Counted from the first letter of the stretch, positions 42,201 through 43,734 are shown. The stretch is 64,000 nt of DNA from Yponomeuta sedellus (GCA_934045075.1 OW203726.1:17919988-17983987), one strand, 5' to 3'. Notes: generated by a model from the letters alone, not told the origin. Numbers and translations are program-made.

Positions 42201-43734
42201 TGCATTTAGATGCGTTATATGTTAAGTTATGTACAAGCATCGCGACTCATTGAAATACTGTTCTAAACCCAGCGTGTTTTTAAATTATAATTTATTTGTT
42301 ACAGAATATAGTAATCAAGTGAGGCACAGGCGGGATGCACTTAACATCATGGACATCCTCATCAAGAAACTCAAAGGTAAGCGTCGTCGAAACATTCATG
42401 TGCCTTCCTAAAACTCCGCTATTATTAGAGAGTCCGCTAGAGTTCGCGTGCAAAACACGGAAGCTGGAGATATAAATCTCCACCGCAATGGCACGGCTCC
42501 AACTTTTCATTCAAATTTGAGTATTAAGTTGTATGTCGCATAGTATGTTTCAAAAAGTCCCAGTAAAAAAGCCTGCGGTAGGCACTTAGCACACTGGCCG
42601 CTACCGTGCAACTCAATCGGGGCGCTACAAGCGAGCGGACCGCGTGCAGCGCACCGACTACGAGCCGCCAGCTAGTCTTAGGCGTGTTCAAACGGCAAGC
42701 TCACACTATGTTCGTGACATAGATTAATTTACCATGTTTTTATTGTGGCAACATTGCTTTACATTGTTATGTTGTCACTATTGTAAACTGTGTTCGTGCT
42801 TTGCCGCTCCCGCACGCGGTTTATCTGATTAGTATATTCTTAAAAATAGTAAATCTCGGTTTTAATTAATCACCAGCCTAAAAAATACAGTGCACTCAAC
42901 TACAAGTGTGTGCTACATGCTTTTTGGTCTTCCGAGCCGGATTTGAACCAGCGACCTAAGGACATACAACCACACACGCTGTAGCCTATACCTCGTGACC
43001 GACGCGTGGTTAGCGTGCTGACTGTAGCCTAAATTCGAGGCGAAGCTGTGCTACAGCTGGACTGTAGTAGTATCGGTACAATGGTCTTAACTGTGTACAT
43101 CATGAACAGGCTCAAAGTCCCCAAAAGAGCAATGGGAAAGTTAGTGGTCGGAATATCCCTCTGCGAATGAGTAAGAAATTTAACCATTTGTCAAGCGCAC
43201 CAAAGTTACCCATATCTATAGATATGGTAACTTTGGTACGTTATATGTTACCCCCATGTTACCCACCAAAGTTACCCATATCTAGAATTAGATATGGTAA
43301 GTTTGGTACGATGGCGAATGGCTACGTTTCTGTTTGTCAAATACTCAAATTCCATAGTAATTACTACCGCAAATGTTCGTATTCCGACAGGATTCGGTGC
43401 GCATTATTAGGCCACTCGACAAGAGATTGTGTTGTATGGAAGTTTTAGTTATTCCAAAGGGGGTGGTAGTACAACATAGGCTGTTACTACGTCAGGCATC
43501 CACCCCGCTCTCACATTGTAATTCTTTAGTTGGAGACATGCCCAATTGAGGACTTATAAATATTATCTTGTTCGACCCACATTTGATTTAATTAAATTTT
43601 CCACAGATATCAACGACACAGAACATATAAAGAGGTTCGAGAAAATCTACCAGGAGTATGCAGCGGGATTATCAAAAGACTCTTCACACGAGATCCGAGC
43701 CAAACTAGACAACATTAAGGTCCACTTTAAATAG
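668..43734 (+). CDS. Ecm29: ECM29 proteasome adaptor and scaffold protein, 5'-partial, 32 exons
   Basis: ECM29 is a large HEAT-repeat protein that binds the 26S proteasome, tethers or checks core and regulatory particles and links proteasomes to membranes and motors in the cytoplasm. Thirty-two exons were joined by eye using AG/GT borders; every split codon matches the next exon and the total is 5,028 nt including a TAG stop. Helical HEAT-like blocks recur (for example [19 protein letters not shown] in exon 11, [17 protein letters not shown] in exon 22, and exon 24), with acidic linkers in exons 6 and 29. Family members are about 1,800-1,900 residues, so roughly 200 N-terminal residues are missing; the ATG at 668 follows a splice acceptor and is not the start. 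The gene is convergent with LMBRD2. Identification is from recalled family similarity, not a search. Confidence 0.93.
851..937 (+). pseudogene. Decayed copy 1 of Ecm29 exon 1
   Basis: Aligns with the 3' two-thirds of exon 1 (the CCCCCTTA-TAGTGG block, TTTCAGTGT, and CTGGGCTGCCAG against CCGGGCCGTCAG). It keeps a donor-like CAG|GTATGT, and similarity runs on into the intron. Indels break the frame. Its donor lies 130 nt after the true donor. Confidence 0.8.
970..1074 (+). pseudogene. Decayed copy 2 of Ecm29 exon 1
   Basis: Starts with a CTCCCCCTCGCAGTGG remnant and ends with a long stretch identical to exon 1 around CCCCTGATCCGGGCCGTCAG, followed by GTACGC. Its donor lies 137 nt after that of copy 1, so the unit of exon end plus intron start has been repeated in tandem. 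Confidence 0.82.
1392..1488 (+). CDS. Ecm29: Ecm29 exon 2 of window
   Basis: 97 nt, [12 protein letters not shown] to APDDRK. Acceptor TTTTCCCAG, donor AAG|GTAAGC, ends on a whole codon. Confidence 0.88.
1850..2020 (+). mobile_element. RTE-like LINE 3' coding fragment
   Basis: Translates to a worn RTE-type C-terminal tail: [19 protein letters not shown], then a [13 protein letters not shown] segment, a stop where the family usually continues, then QW. Related tails occur at 6151-6486, 13850-14230, 30370-30593 and 61327-61650. Short and decayed. Confidence 0.6.
1998..2625 (+). repeat. Tandem duplication in intron 2
   Basis: Two similar copies start at AACAGTGGACAAAAAA (1998 and about 2252). 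Both contain TTCATTGAATGAGTGAGTGA, GTGTTTTACAGTGTG and CATTTGACATAACC. The second copy carries an extra insert of about 100 bp (2490-2591). Confidence 0.7.
3235..3410 (+). CDS. Ecm29: Ecm29 exon 3 of window
   Basis: 176 nt, [15 protein letters not shown] to GYLLNVLN. Acceptor TTGGCAG, donor CAG|GTGAGT. A HEAT helix pair. A decayed copy lies about 590 nt downstream of its own end. Confidence 0.9.
3890..3996 (+). pseudogene. Decayed copy of Ecm29 exon 3
   Basis: Still translates without a stop to a close paralogue of the exon 3 C-terminal half ([19 protein letters not shown], then IWYLLNLLN). The donor GTGAG has been lost and the 5' half with its acceptor is absent. Non-functional by appearance. 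Confidence 0.85.
3997..4530 (+). other. Rest of intron 3
   Basis: AT-rich; I see no gene, tRNA or clear transposon here. Confidence 0.5.
4531..4643 (+). CDS. Ecm29: Ecm29 exon 4 of window
   Basis: 113 nt, [12 protein letters not shown] to SKAYMCL. Acceptor GATTGCAG. The donor G|GTTTGT is weak but gives the only in-frame junction to exon 5 that I found. Confidence 0.85.
4644..5550 (+). other. Intron 4 with (TG)n microsatellite
   Basis: AT-rich. A mixed (TG)n/(CG)n tract lies at about 5345-5448. A long reading frame that runs through this tract into exon 5 is a read-through artefact. Confidence 0.6.
5345..5448. repeat. (TG)n microsatellite with CG interruptions
   Basis: About 40 nt of pure TG flanked by CGCGCG and GTGCGCGTGCGCGCG stretches, all alternating purine-pyrimidine. 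It lies about 100 nt before exon 5. Confidence 0.95.
5551..5706 (+). CDS. Ecm29: Ecm29 exon 5 of window
   Basis: 156 nt, [15 protein letters not shown] to FRIDPQ. Acceptor GAGCCAG, donor CAAG|GTAGGA. Encodes [19 protein letters not shown], a HEAT helix. Confidence 0.9.
5920..6075 (-). repeat. Dispersed SINE/MITE-like repeat
   Basis: Carries the signature blocks CCTCACGATGTTTT, TTACCACGCG and CCCACTGC, which recur in the other orientation at 1620-1800, 19785-19985 and 49680-49870 and in part at 11700-11950. No coding capacity. Confidence 0.7.
6127..6490 (-). mobile_element. RTE-like LINE 3' end fragment
   Basis: A 111-residue frame holds the conserved tail [17 protein letters not shown], then [19 protein letters not shown], then a QQWGL end, with a (GAT)n-like tail at the left edge. 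It is 5'-truncated to the extreme C-terminus of an endonuclease-reverse transcriptase polyprotein. A dead insertion antisense to ECM29. Confidence 0.8.
6773..6914 (+). CDS. Ecm29: Ecm29 exon 6 of window
   Basis: 142 nt, [15 protein letters not shown] to ALALLALLD. Acceptor TTTTCACAG, donor CA|GTAAGT. The first half is an acidic, low-complexity linker; helices resume at [12 protein letters not shown]. Confidence 0.88.
7010..7160 (+). mobile_element. Small LINE-like 3' coding fragment
   Basis: Reads [15 protein letters not shown] then SLVSADPS in one frame with a stop inside. A cleaner copy lies at 44700-44795 (MNVDEAKIICQDRGTWQSL). I take both as 3' coding tails of one non-LTR family; the family name is uncertain. 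Confidence 0.5.
7429..7545 (+). CDS. Ecm29: Ecm29 exon 7 of window
   Basis: 117 nt, [15 protein letters not shown] to LLLLLASGD, among the best conserved ECM29 segments. Acceptor GCCCACAG, donor AG|GTAAGT. Its intron holds an array of about six decayed copies. Confidence 0.92.
7750..8590 (-). mobile_element. Jockey-type LINE, truncated reverse transcriptase
   Basis: Two frames on the - strand, 8136-8588 and 7782-8102, form one reverse transcriptase broken by a frameshift near 8105-8135. Visible blocks are [21 protein letters not shown], the catalytic FADDT, then a [19 protein letters not shown] thumb region, [13 protein letters not shown] and [11 protein letters not shown]. The endonuclease and the N-terminal RT are absent, as expected for a 5'-truncated insertion. 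It cannot be active. Confidence 0.85.
8595..8900 (+). mobile_element. Dispersed SINE-like repeat, family C
   Basis: Shares GTGGCATTTTTCCGA, GGCAGTCGTTAAGCCA, CTTCTGACAGTAAG and GGGACATAATGGGTTGATGA with copies at 16530-16870 (+), 31945-32160 (-) and 63780-64000 (-, cut by the window edge). It ends in a (GAT)n-like tail. Non-coding. Confidence 0.8.
9320..9412 (+). pseudogene. Decayed exon 7 copy interrupted by mariner
   Basis: GGAGCTACAGTCGAGCGAAG matches the start of the exon 7 copy units downstream; GTGGTACTCGCGAC matches the RYSS part. The mariner begins two bases later. With the mariner removed, the distance to the next copy is about 108 nt, in line with the array spacing. Confidence 0.7.
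9413..10718 (+). mobile_element. mariner transposon with intact TIRs
   Basis: The element is 9415-10716 (1,302 bp), flanked by TA target duplications at 9413-9414 and 10717-10718. The 32-bp terminal inverted repeats begin CGAGGGGAGGTCCAAAAGTC and match perfectly by eye. Length and TA target fit Tc1/mariner. The transposase inside is broken, so it is non-autonomous. Confidence 0.95.
9594..10568 (+). pseudogene. mariner transposase, frameshifted
   Basis: A DD34D transposase: Asp in [11 protein letters not shown], Asp in [10 protein letters not shown], and 34 residues later Asp in VPSDYYLFP. The helix-turn-helix part starts in another frame at about 9594, where the expected ATG reads ATA. A 4-bp duplication (ATGG) near 9723 shifts the frame, so the longest frame (9687-10568) lacks the proper N-terminus. 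A TAA after DSKGK at 10566 also cuts the last about 25 residues of similarity. Inactive. Confidence 0.9.
10740..11285 (+). repeat. Array of five decayed Ecm29 exon 7 copies
   Basis: Copies start near 10752, 10882, 10993, 11135 and 11252 (spacing 110-140 nt). Each has a form of GAGCGAAGAGCCAGTGAT; the fuller ones add TACATAGCGATGCGGTA and CTACTGCTACTAGCTAGC, matching [12 protein letters not shown] and LLLLAS of exon 7. The third keeps a GTAAGT donor. All carry deletions or stops. Confidence 0.85.
11432..11525 (+). CDS. Ecm29: Ecm29 exon 8 of window
   Basis: 94 nt, [15 protein letters not shown] to VVNNVSRK. Acceptor ATTTCTAG, donor AAG|GTATGT. Confidence 0.9.
11526..12149 (+). other. Intron 8
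   Basis: Has a partial copy of the dispersed repeat with TACGTCCCACTGCGGGGTGC and GTGTGCTTACCGCGG (about 11700-11950). Otherwise AT-rich with nothing recognised. Confidence 0.5.
12150..12353 (+). CDS. Ecm29: Ecm29 exon 9 of window
   Basis: 204 nt, 68 whole codons, [12 protein letters not shown] to FHPAAYQE. Acceptor TTTTCAG, donor GAG|GTGAGC. Contains [20 protein letters not shown]. Confidence 0.92.
12354..12826 (+). other. Intron 9
   Basis: AT-rich. A worn tRNA-like SINE head (CGAATTGAACCCACGACCTC, near 12740) is the only feature seen. Confidence 0.45.
12827..13001 (+). CDS. Ecm29: Ecm29 exon 10 of window
   Basis: 175 nt, [14 protein letters not shown] to TSLLSATP. The acceptor CATCTCCCAG has a poor pyrimidine tract but keeps the frame from exon 9. 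Donor G|GTGAGT. GC-rich third positions. Confidence 0.88.
13002..13479 (+). other. Intron 10
   Basis: AT-rich; the first 200 nt include a short repeat remnant (GGTGCCAAGGGTAGGCAGAG). Nothing else seen. Confidence 0.45.
13480..13727 (+). CDS. Ecm29: Ecm29 exon 11 of window
   Basis: 248 nt, [16 protein letters not shown] to NKSLEAQ. Acceptor CTTTACAG, donor CAG|GTAGGT. Two clear HEAT helices around [20 protein letters not shown]. Confidence 0.93.
13850..14230 (+). mobile_element. RTE-like LINE 3' coding fragment
   Basis: Frame 13928-14116 starts [20 protein letters not shown] then [12 protein letters not shown], the segment just before the WAGH motif of RTE-type C-termini. It decays past 14020 and ends near TGCGTGAAGTGATTGATGAT. 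Confidence 0.75.
14533..14665 (+). CDS. Ecm29: Ecm29 exon 12 of window
   Basis: 133 nt, [15 protein letters not shown] to YQEVALCL. Acceptor TATTCCAG, donor G|GTAAGC. Confidence 0.9.
14820..15015 (-). mobile_element. tRNA-derived SINE, worn
   Basis: On the - strand a B box (GGTTCGAACCCC-like, about 14950-14970) and a worn A box near 14995-15010 form a tRNA-like head; the body to the left matches the dispersed TTTCCTTACGATGTTTTCC repeat. Confidence 0.5.
15115..15338 (+). CDS. Ecm29: Ecm29 exon 13 of window
   Basis: 224 nt, [15 protein letters not shown] to FAVVDRLFK. Acceptor TCCCGCAG, donor AAG|GTATTC. Very GC-rich middle; the linker from [15 protein letters not shown] to DLHADE is poorly conserved in character. 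Confidence 0.9.
15612..15743 (+). CDS. Ecm29: Ecm29 exon 14 of window
   Basis: 132 nt, [15 protein letters not shown] to FLQMAKD. Acceptor TTTGCAG, donor GAT|GTGAGT. Contains [19 protein letters not shown]. Confidence 0.93.
15744..16374 (+). other. Intron 14
   Basis: AT-rich. A stretch around 16190-16320 (TGTTGGTAAGCGCAAATTTC and GGTTCTTACGGAGAG) recurs at 49330-49450, so a short dispersed repeat is present. Confidence 0.5.
16375..16482 (+). CDS. Ecm29: Ecm29 exon 15 of window
   Basis: 108 nt, [15 protein letters not shown] to DLWTELPKE. Acceptor AATTTCAG, donor GAG|GTGAGA. Confidence 0.92.
16530..16875 (+). mobile_element. SINE-like repeat family C with A-rich insert
   Basis: Near-complete copy of the repeat at 8595-8900, split at 16645-16685 by an AAATAAATA-type A-rich stretch and ending in a GATAATGATA tail. 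Confidence 0.8.
16966..17079 (+). CDS. Ecm29: Ecm29 exon 16 of window
   Basis: 114 nt, [15 protein letters not shown] to HPHSRQ. Acceptor TCTTGCAG, donor CAG|GTAAGT. Confidence 0.92.
17256..17324. repeat. Near-perfect palindrome, 34-bp arms
   Basis: Arms 17256-17289 and 17291-17324 with one spacer base and about two mismatches. Starts GACGTCACAG and ends CTGTGACGTC. Confidence 0.9.
17557..17812 (+). mobile_element. tRNA-derived SINE, family A
   Basis: The head has an A-box-like TGGCGCAGCGATTTAGCACG and a B box GGTTCGATCCCCGGC. The body includes TTTGTCTCGGGTCTTGGATG, CGTCGAGTTAGCACCT and CTAACGAGATCTG, ending in a T/A-rich tail. Copies: 28467-28715 (+), 46805-47023 (-), fragments 21866-22110 (-). 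It lies just before exon 17. Confidence 0.85.
17819..17933 (+). CDS. Ecm29: Ecm29 exon 17 of window
   Basis: 115 nt, [15 protein letters not shown] to MDFLSENS. Acceptor CTTTACAG, donor G|GTAAGT. Confidence 0.93.
18484..18776. mobile_element. Foldback element (MITE-like), about 70-bp arms
   Basis: Arms 18484-18554 and 18706-18776 begin AGACTTTTAGTCCGGATCT and differ by a few bases and an indel. The centre is a short AT-rich stretch with (ATT)n. No coding capacity and no certain target duplication. Confidence 0.85.
19019..19202 (+). CDS. Ecm29: Ecm29 exon 18 of window
   Basis: 184 nt, [15 protein letters not shown] to EGQLGTAPT. Acceptor CCCAACAG, donor GG|GTATGT. Confidence 0.92.
19240..19706. 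mobile_element. Foldback element in intron 18
   Basis: The left arm (about 19243-19300) and right arm (about 19643-19706) share ACGGTCTTAGT, GCGCCATCC and GTAAACTAATGCTTCTGA in inverted order. A second, inner inverted pair (GTGCTTAGTGCGAG) is nested in it. Non-coding. Confidence 0.8.
19785..19985 (+). repeat. Dispersed SINE/MITE-like repeat
   Basis: AACATCGTGAGGAAAC, TGCCAATCCGCGGTGGGCAC, GCGTGGTAATTAAGCCC and CCTGCAGTGGGACG match copies at 1620, 5930 (inverted) and 49690. Confidence 0.75.
20186..20400 (+). repeat. Degenerate short tandem repeat in intron 18
   Basis: Four to five worn units of 45-60 bp built on CTAG-GCCGTAGCCCGACTC and TCTTTCTTTCTCTAGT. The motif resembles the degenerate edge of the large minisatellite at 59840-60060. 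Confidence 0.65.
20460..20578 (+). CDS. Ecm29: Ecm29 exon 19 of window
   Basis: 119 nt, [15 protein letters not shown] to SVWNSKK. Acceptor TTCGCAG, donor G|GTAAGG. Contains [17 protein letters not shown], a hallmark ECM29 segment. Confidence 0.94.
20579..21078 (+). other. Intron 19
   Basis: AT-rich. GTATACCAACGTAGG appears twice in a row near 20895-20935. No other feature seen. Confidence 0.5.
21079..21248 (+). CDS. Ecm29: Ecm29 exon 20 of window
   Basis: 170 nt, [15 protein letters not shown] to LVPNTQAT. Acceptor TATCTAG, donor ACT|GTGAGT, ends on a whole codon. Strong match to ECM29 ([18 protein letters not shown]). Confidence 0.95.
21550..21625 (+). pseudogene. 5' fragment copy of exon 21 (first)
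   Basis: Has the acceptor CGCCTCCAG followed by GTCCACAAATACCATAACGA, then the [10 protein letters not shown] codons, stopping at CTGACGTCGAA before unrelated sequence. Only the first about 60 nt of exon 21 are present. Confidence 0.88.
21640..21772 (+). mobile_element. LINE/SINE 3' fragment between exon copies
   Basis: Matches the repeat at 53487-53707 (inverted there): GGGGATTATGGGCATTAC, CCAATGATGGCACAA and GGACTAATATAGCCTGAAGA. Ends in a GAAGA tail. Confidence 0.8.
21778..21850 (+). pseudogene. 5' fragment copy of exon 21 (second)
   Basis: Acceptor CGCCTCCAG, then GTCCATAAATACCACAAAGA and the [10 protein letters not shown] codons, ending at CTGACGTCGACC. Both upstream copies break at the same exon position. 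Confidence 0.88.
22132..22368 (+). CDS. Ecm29: Ecm29 exon 21 of window (full-length copy)
   Basis: 237 nt, 79 whole codons, [15 protein letters not shown] to NTAAVLSK. Acceptor CGCCTCCAG, donor AAG|GTCAGT. Used alone it joins exons 20 and 22 in phase 0. Its middle encodes a HEAT unit ([20 protein letters not shown]). It is flanked by copies of its own 5' end upstream and of its own 3' end downstream. Confidence 0.93.
22832..22927 (+). pseudogene. Exon 21 3'-end copy d1
   Basis: 96 nt after GCGCAG, open from [18 protein letters not shown] to AAVLSK, donor AAG|GTCAGT. Phase-compatible with exons 20-22 if spliced, but the acceptor lacks a pyrimidine tract. Confidence 0.8.
23237..23332 (+). pseudogene. 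Exon 21 3'-end copy d2 (closest to parent)
   Basis: 96 nt, [18 protein letters not shown] to AAVLSK, protein identical to the parental 32 residues. Donor AAG|GTCAGT. Confidence 0.82.
23442..23486. repeat. Perfect palindrome, 21-bp arms, CCT loop
   Basis: Arms 23442-23462 and 23466-23486. The unmirrored form of the same sequence is present at about 22466-22500, with a TTT-centred variant at 23062-23096. A second mirrored copy is at 24841-24883. Confidence 0.97.
23822..23917 (+). pseudogene. Exon 21 3'-end copy d3
   Basis: 96 nt, same sequence type as d1 ([14 protein letters not shown]); donor AAG|GTCAGT. Lies exactly 990 nt from d1. Confidence 0.8.
24188..24285 (+). pseudogene. Exon 21 3'-end copy d4
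   Basis: Open through [19 protein letters not shown] to TVLSK with Ala-to-Thr changes. Its 5' edge differs from the other copies (no GCGCAG). Donor AAG|GTCAGT. Confidence 0.78.
24635..24730 (+). pseudogene. Exon 21 3'-end copy d5
   Basis: 96 nt after [24 protein letters not shown] to TVLSK; donor AAG|GTCAGT. Confidence 0.8.
24841..24883. repeat. Perfect palindrome, 20-bp arms, CCT loop
   Basis: Second copy of the 23442 palindrome (arms 24841-24860 and 24864-24883), carried along by the unit repeat. Confidence 0.97.
25020..25115 (+). pseudogene. Exon 21 3'-end copy d6
   Basis: 96 nt after [24 protein letters not shown] to TVLSK; donor AAG|GTTAGG. Last copy before exon 22. Confidence 0.8.
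25340..25461 (+). CDS. Ecm29: Ecm29 exon 22 of window
   Basis: 122 nt, [14 protein letters not shown] to VVREVRNV. Acceptor CATTACAG, donor AG|GTGAGT. Confidence 0.93.
25462..25989 (+). other. Intron 22
   Basis: AT-rich; nothing recognised. Confidence 0.5.
25990..26212 (+). CDS. Ecm29: Ecm29 exon 23 of window
   Basis: 223 nt, [15 protein letters not shown] to YTTDTVVK. Acceptor TCTAAAG, donor AAG|GTTTGT. Contains [20 protein letters not shown]. Confidence 0.93.
26213..27130 (+). other. Intron 23
   Basis: Small open frames (26136-26527) with no recognised product, a partial dispersed repeat near 26640-26740, then a SINE with a pentanucleotide tail. Confidence 0.5.
26812..27037 (-). mobile_element. 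tRNA-derived SINE with (GTTAT)n tail
   Basis: - strand head 26965-27037 has an A-box-like TGGCGTAGCGGTAGCGCG and B box GGTTCGAATCCCGG (a Gly-tRNA-like fold). The body has a CCCACGACACAGGGTATCCT block. The tail is about seven ATAAC units on the + strand. A second copy is at 45930-46135. Confidence 0.85.
27131..27385 (+). CDS. Ecm29: Ecm29 exon 24 of window
   Basis: 255 nt, 85 codons, [15 protein letters not shown] to GQISAYAK. Acceptor CCTTACAG, donor AAG|GTATGG. Contains [18 protein letters not shown], the most recognisable C-terminal HEAT of ECM29. Confidence 0.96.
27386..28237 (+). other. Intron 24 with imperfect hairpin
   Basis: An imperfect inverted repeat (27804-27878) centres on CAGCTGTC and GACAGCTG. 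Otherwise AT-rich with no gene. Confidence 0.6.
28238..28427 (+). CDS. Ecm29: Ecm29 exon 25 of window
   Basis: 190 nt, [15 protein letters not shown] to MAMHTPKDD. Acceptor ACCTCAG, donor G|GTGAGC. A decayed copy of its second half lies at 28983-29275. Confidence 0.94.
28467..28715 (+). mobile_element. tRNA-derived SINE, family A
   Basis: Head GGTGGCGTAGCGGTTTAACA with B box GGTTCGATCCCCGG; body as in the copy at 17557-17812. It runs into a (GA)n-rich stretch to 28745. Confidence 0.85.
28983..29275 (+). pseudogene. Decayed copy of Ecm29 exon 25, split by a foldback
   Basis: AGCCATCGCGCT, AAGGTCAxxGAGxTxxCxCTGGC and the end TATGATGGTGA match exon 25 in order and spacing once the 154-bp foldback at 29105-29258 and one TAG copy are removed. 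The reading frame is lost. Confidence 0.68.
29105..29258. mobile_element. 154-bp foldback element with TAG target duplication
   Basis: Arms of 41 bp (two mismatches) start CCCTGCGTTCCGAGA. TAG occurs on both sides (29102-29104 and 29259-29261). Too short to encode anything. Confidence 0.88.
29340..29810. repeat. Low-complexity GA and (GTGA)n tracts
   Basis: GAGAGAGA runs near 29375-29400 and 29525-29565, then degenerate GTGAGTGA/GACTGACT tracts at 29575-29800. Antisense frames here are repeats only. Confidence 0.85.
29879..30021 (+). CDS. Ecm29: Ecm29 exon 26 of window
   Basis: 143 nt, [15 protein letters not shown] to NSWANKVQ. Acceptor GCTCCAG, donor CAG|GTGAAA. Strong ECM29 match ([11 protein letters not shown]). 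Confidence 0.95.
30370..30593 (+). mobile_element. RTE-like LINE 3' coding fragment
   Basis: One frame reads [10 protein letters not shown] then [20 protein letters not shown] then QGA and a stop, parallel to the tail at 6151-6486. Decayed. Confidence 0.65.
31035..31310 (-). mobile_element. tRNA-like dispersed element (worn copy)
   Basis: A worn tRNA-like module (about 31064-31133) followed on its right by CATCAATGAAATTTCGAACC, TACGTACAGGCAGC and the CATCGGAATGATATCGCTGT block, as in the copies at 1-420 and 62035-62275. Confidence 0.75.
31416..31567 (+). CDS. Ecm29: Ecm29 exon 27 of window
   Basis: 152 nt, [15 protein letters not shown] to DALAELC. Acceptor ATCCCACAG, donor AC|GTGAGT. Contains [19 protein letters not shown]. 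Confidence 0.96.
31568..32832 (+). other. Intron 27
   Basis: Contains an inverted family C SINE-like copy (31945-32160). An open frame at 32159-32494 has no family I recognise and looks accidental. The rest is AT-rich. Confidence 0.5.
31945..32165 (-). mobile_element. SINE-like repeat family C
   Basis: Reverse copy: CTTACTGTCAGAAGTTATCA, ACATGGCTTAACGACTGCCA, and CAACCCTTGTATGTC near the tail. Confidence 0.8.
32833..33025 (+). CDS. Ecm29: Ecm29 exon 28 of window
   Basis: 193 nt, [15 protein letters not shown] to [10 protein letters not shown]. Acceptor CCCCCAG, donor AAG|GTCAGT. GC-rich. Confidence 0.93.
33190..33265. repeat. (CA)n/(CG)n microsatellite
   Basis: About 30 nt of CA repeats followed by CGCGCGCGCACGCACG. 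The antisense Cys-Val-rich frame across it is not a gene. Confidence 0.95.
33462..33594 (+). CDS. Ecm29: Ecm29 exon 29 of window
   Basis: 133 nt, [15 protein letters not shown] to WPKDPHTQ. Acceptor TTCGTCAG. Donor G|GTTCTA is weak, but the codon carries over correctly to exon 30 (G + AG). Starts with an acidic stretch, then [13 protein letters not shown]. Confidence 0.92.
33800..34447. mobile_element. 648-bp foldback (MITE-like) with TA target and tRNA B-box-like arms
   Basis: Arms of about 270-290 bp are nearly identical in inverse. The termini read CAGGGTGTCTCATTCAAATC, flanked by TA on both sides. Each arm contains a GGTTCGATTCCCG-like B box (inverted on the left, direct on the right) and the AAATGAATAAAATGCATTG block near the centre. 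A related end is at 54290 (GACGCCCTGTATA). Confidence 0.88.
34485..34600 (+). mobile_element. tRNA-like dispersed element (worn copy)
   Basis: GAAATTTCACTGATGCCGGT, GTCGCCCATTATTGGCTCAC and GAGAGCGCTGGTACG, then TTTAGCCTCTAAATAGG. The T-arm is damaged. Confidence 0.75.
34965..35030 (+). pseudogene. Decayed copy of Ecm29 exon 30 (older)
   Basis: GTTCTTACAACACAGTCGAA then AGGAGCTCTCGGGCGATCCT aligns with the exon 30 start ([16 protein letters not shown]). Many substitutions and indels. Confidence 0.62.
35038..35200 (+). pseudogene. Decayed copy of Ecm29 exon 30 with its upstream intron
   Basis: Similarity begins in the intron (TTCTACGxxCAAxGATxTTTT, TTCCGTTGTCTCACAG), keeps the acceptor and AGAAATACCAA, then GTTCTTCATACACTGCGCCG. 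A 2-nt loss shifts the frame. The Gypsy element inserted just after it. Confidence 0.85.
35204..35664 (-). repeat. 3' LTR of the Gypsy element
   Basis: 461 bp, TG...CA ends. The purine-rich tract sits at its right edge on the + map (35665-35680). Confidence 0.96.
35676..39265 (-). CDS. pol: Gypsy pol polyprotein
   Basis: About 1,160 residues from GTG at 39158, but the frame is open upstream into the gag end and is probably entered by -1 frameshift at 39266-39272. Order: aspartic protease (LDTGAS near residue 10), reverse transcriptase (YLDD near 427), RNase H (DTDAS near 572), integrase HHCC zinc finger (near 800-830), integrase core with [30 protein letters not shown] and the Glu of [11 protein letters not shown], then a C-terminal GPY/F-like WEGPYKVV. 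This is the Ty3/Gypsy order (integrase after RNase H). No internal stop is seen. Confidence 0.96.
39260..40807 (-). CDS. gag: Gypsy gag protein
   Basis: 515 residues. The N-terminus is a Pro/Thr/Ala-rich repeat ([13 protein letters not shown] type). A coiled-coil region follows with two copies of [18 protein letters not shown]. The central part resembles a retrotransposon gag capsid ([14 protein letters not shown]), and a CX2CX4HX4C zinc knuckle ([14 protein letters not shown]) lies near the end. Stop TAA at 39260-39262, six bases after a GGGAAAC heptamer. Confidence 0.95.
   Translation of the reverse strand: MEMPLTPREDTSGVRTRSRSAAEATPTAPQATPTGHRDTPTGPAHQATPTDQATPPGPAHQATRVVETQHTCPAAPPTGHAYQATPTAPVHQAPPTGLDHQVSPTDQQAPPRSHAHLATPTEDIKPQSRTMEVLDMSCLMAMLKGMREEQSKQMQCLQEEQRGLREEQSKQMQCLQEEQRGLREEQRGLREEQKADQQVILSAVTKFSDTVAKLHEDVEVVNERVSELEDDLKNVKTGLTGLEQEVRRIKAAGVTSSGVVSINHGPKVKVPPYDGTTSWVAYRQQFQTVAASNGWTDEQSLTALTVALRGSALSVLEALPTSGSEFKDLLEALEARYGERHLEHVFRAQLRDRTQRLGEGLQQWALEIEKLVRKAYPSADSKMVDTNILQAFVDGIKDLEIRAAVKLRHHSSLKEALAHALEVEAVRHDIRQGYKLREVTEEVKEIKTPPKRNSGPMCYKCGERGHLQFTCPKNERQPTKTDDRLDARLNKIEQCLEEFVKKHDAAPSTANQGNE
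39266..39272 (-). promoter_or_regulatory. Predicted -1 ribosomal frameshift site, gag-pol
   Basis: Read on the - strand the heptamer is G GGA AAC in the gag frame, a canonical X XXY YYZ slippery sequence, followed by GAA TAA. Pol is open in the -1 frame from this point through the protease. Inference from the sequence. Confidence 0.75.
40440..40740. repeat. G-rich repeat in gag coding sequence
   Basis: The + strand has many GTGGGCGTGGCC / GGTGGGCGGGGCC units, encoding the Pro/Thr/Ala repeat on the - strand. Confidence 0.85.
40829..41289 (-). repeat. 5' LTR of the Gypsy element
   Basis: 461 bp, identical by eye to the 3' LTR. GC-rich middle with GCGCGCCGCGGCGG and a TATTTATATC box that could be a promoter element. 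Confidence 0.96.
41483..41701 (+). CDS. Ecm29: Ecm29 exon 30 of window
   Basis: 219 nt, [15 protein letters not shown] to EVVEYTL. Acceptor GTCCCACAG, donor A|GTGAGT. Preceded by a 7.9-kb intron holding two decayed copies of this exon and the Gypsy element. Confidence 0.94.
41702..42304 (+). other. Intron 30
   Basis: AT-rich; a short piece (TTAAAAACCTATTTAGAGG, about 42051) is a fragment of the tRNA-like dispersed element. Nothing else seen. Confidence 0.5.
42305..42376 (+). CDS. Ecm29: Ecm29 exon 31 of window
   Basis: 72 nt, [15 protein letters not shown] to LIKKLK. Acceptor TGTTACAG, donor G|GTAAGC. Confidence 0.93.
42377..43606 (+). other. Intron 31 with twin hairpins
   Basis: A GC-richer stretch at 42560-42720 without recognised content, a worn tRNA-like head near 42930-43000, and two related palindromes at 43199-43240 and 43263-43311. 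Confidence 0.55.
43199..43311. repeat. Two adjacent palindromes of one sequence
   Basis: Both are built on ACCAAAGTTACCCATATCTA and its complement, the first closed by ATAG, the second by an AGAATTA-type loop and with one mismatch. Confidence 0.9.
43607..43734 (+). CDS. Ecm29: Ecm29 terminal exon (32 of window)
   Basis: 128 nt, [15 protein letters not shown] to DNIKVHFK and TAG at 43732-43734. Acceptor TTCCACAG. The end [12 protein letters not shown] is typical of the ECM29 C-terminus. Confidence 0.95.
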
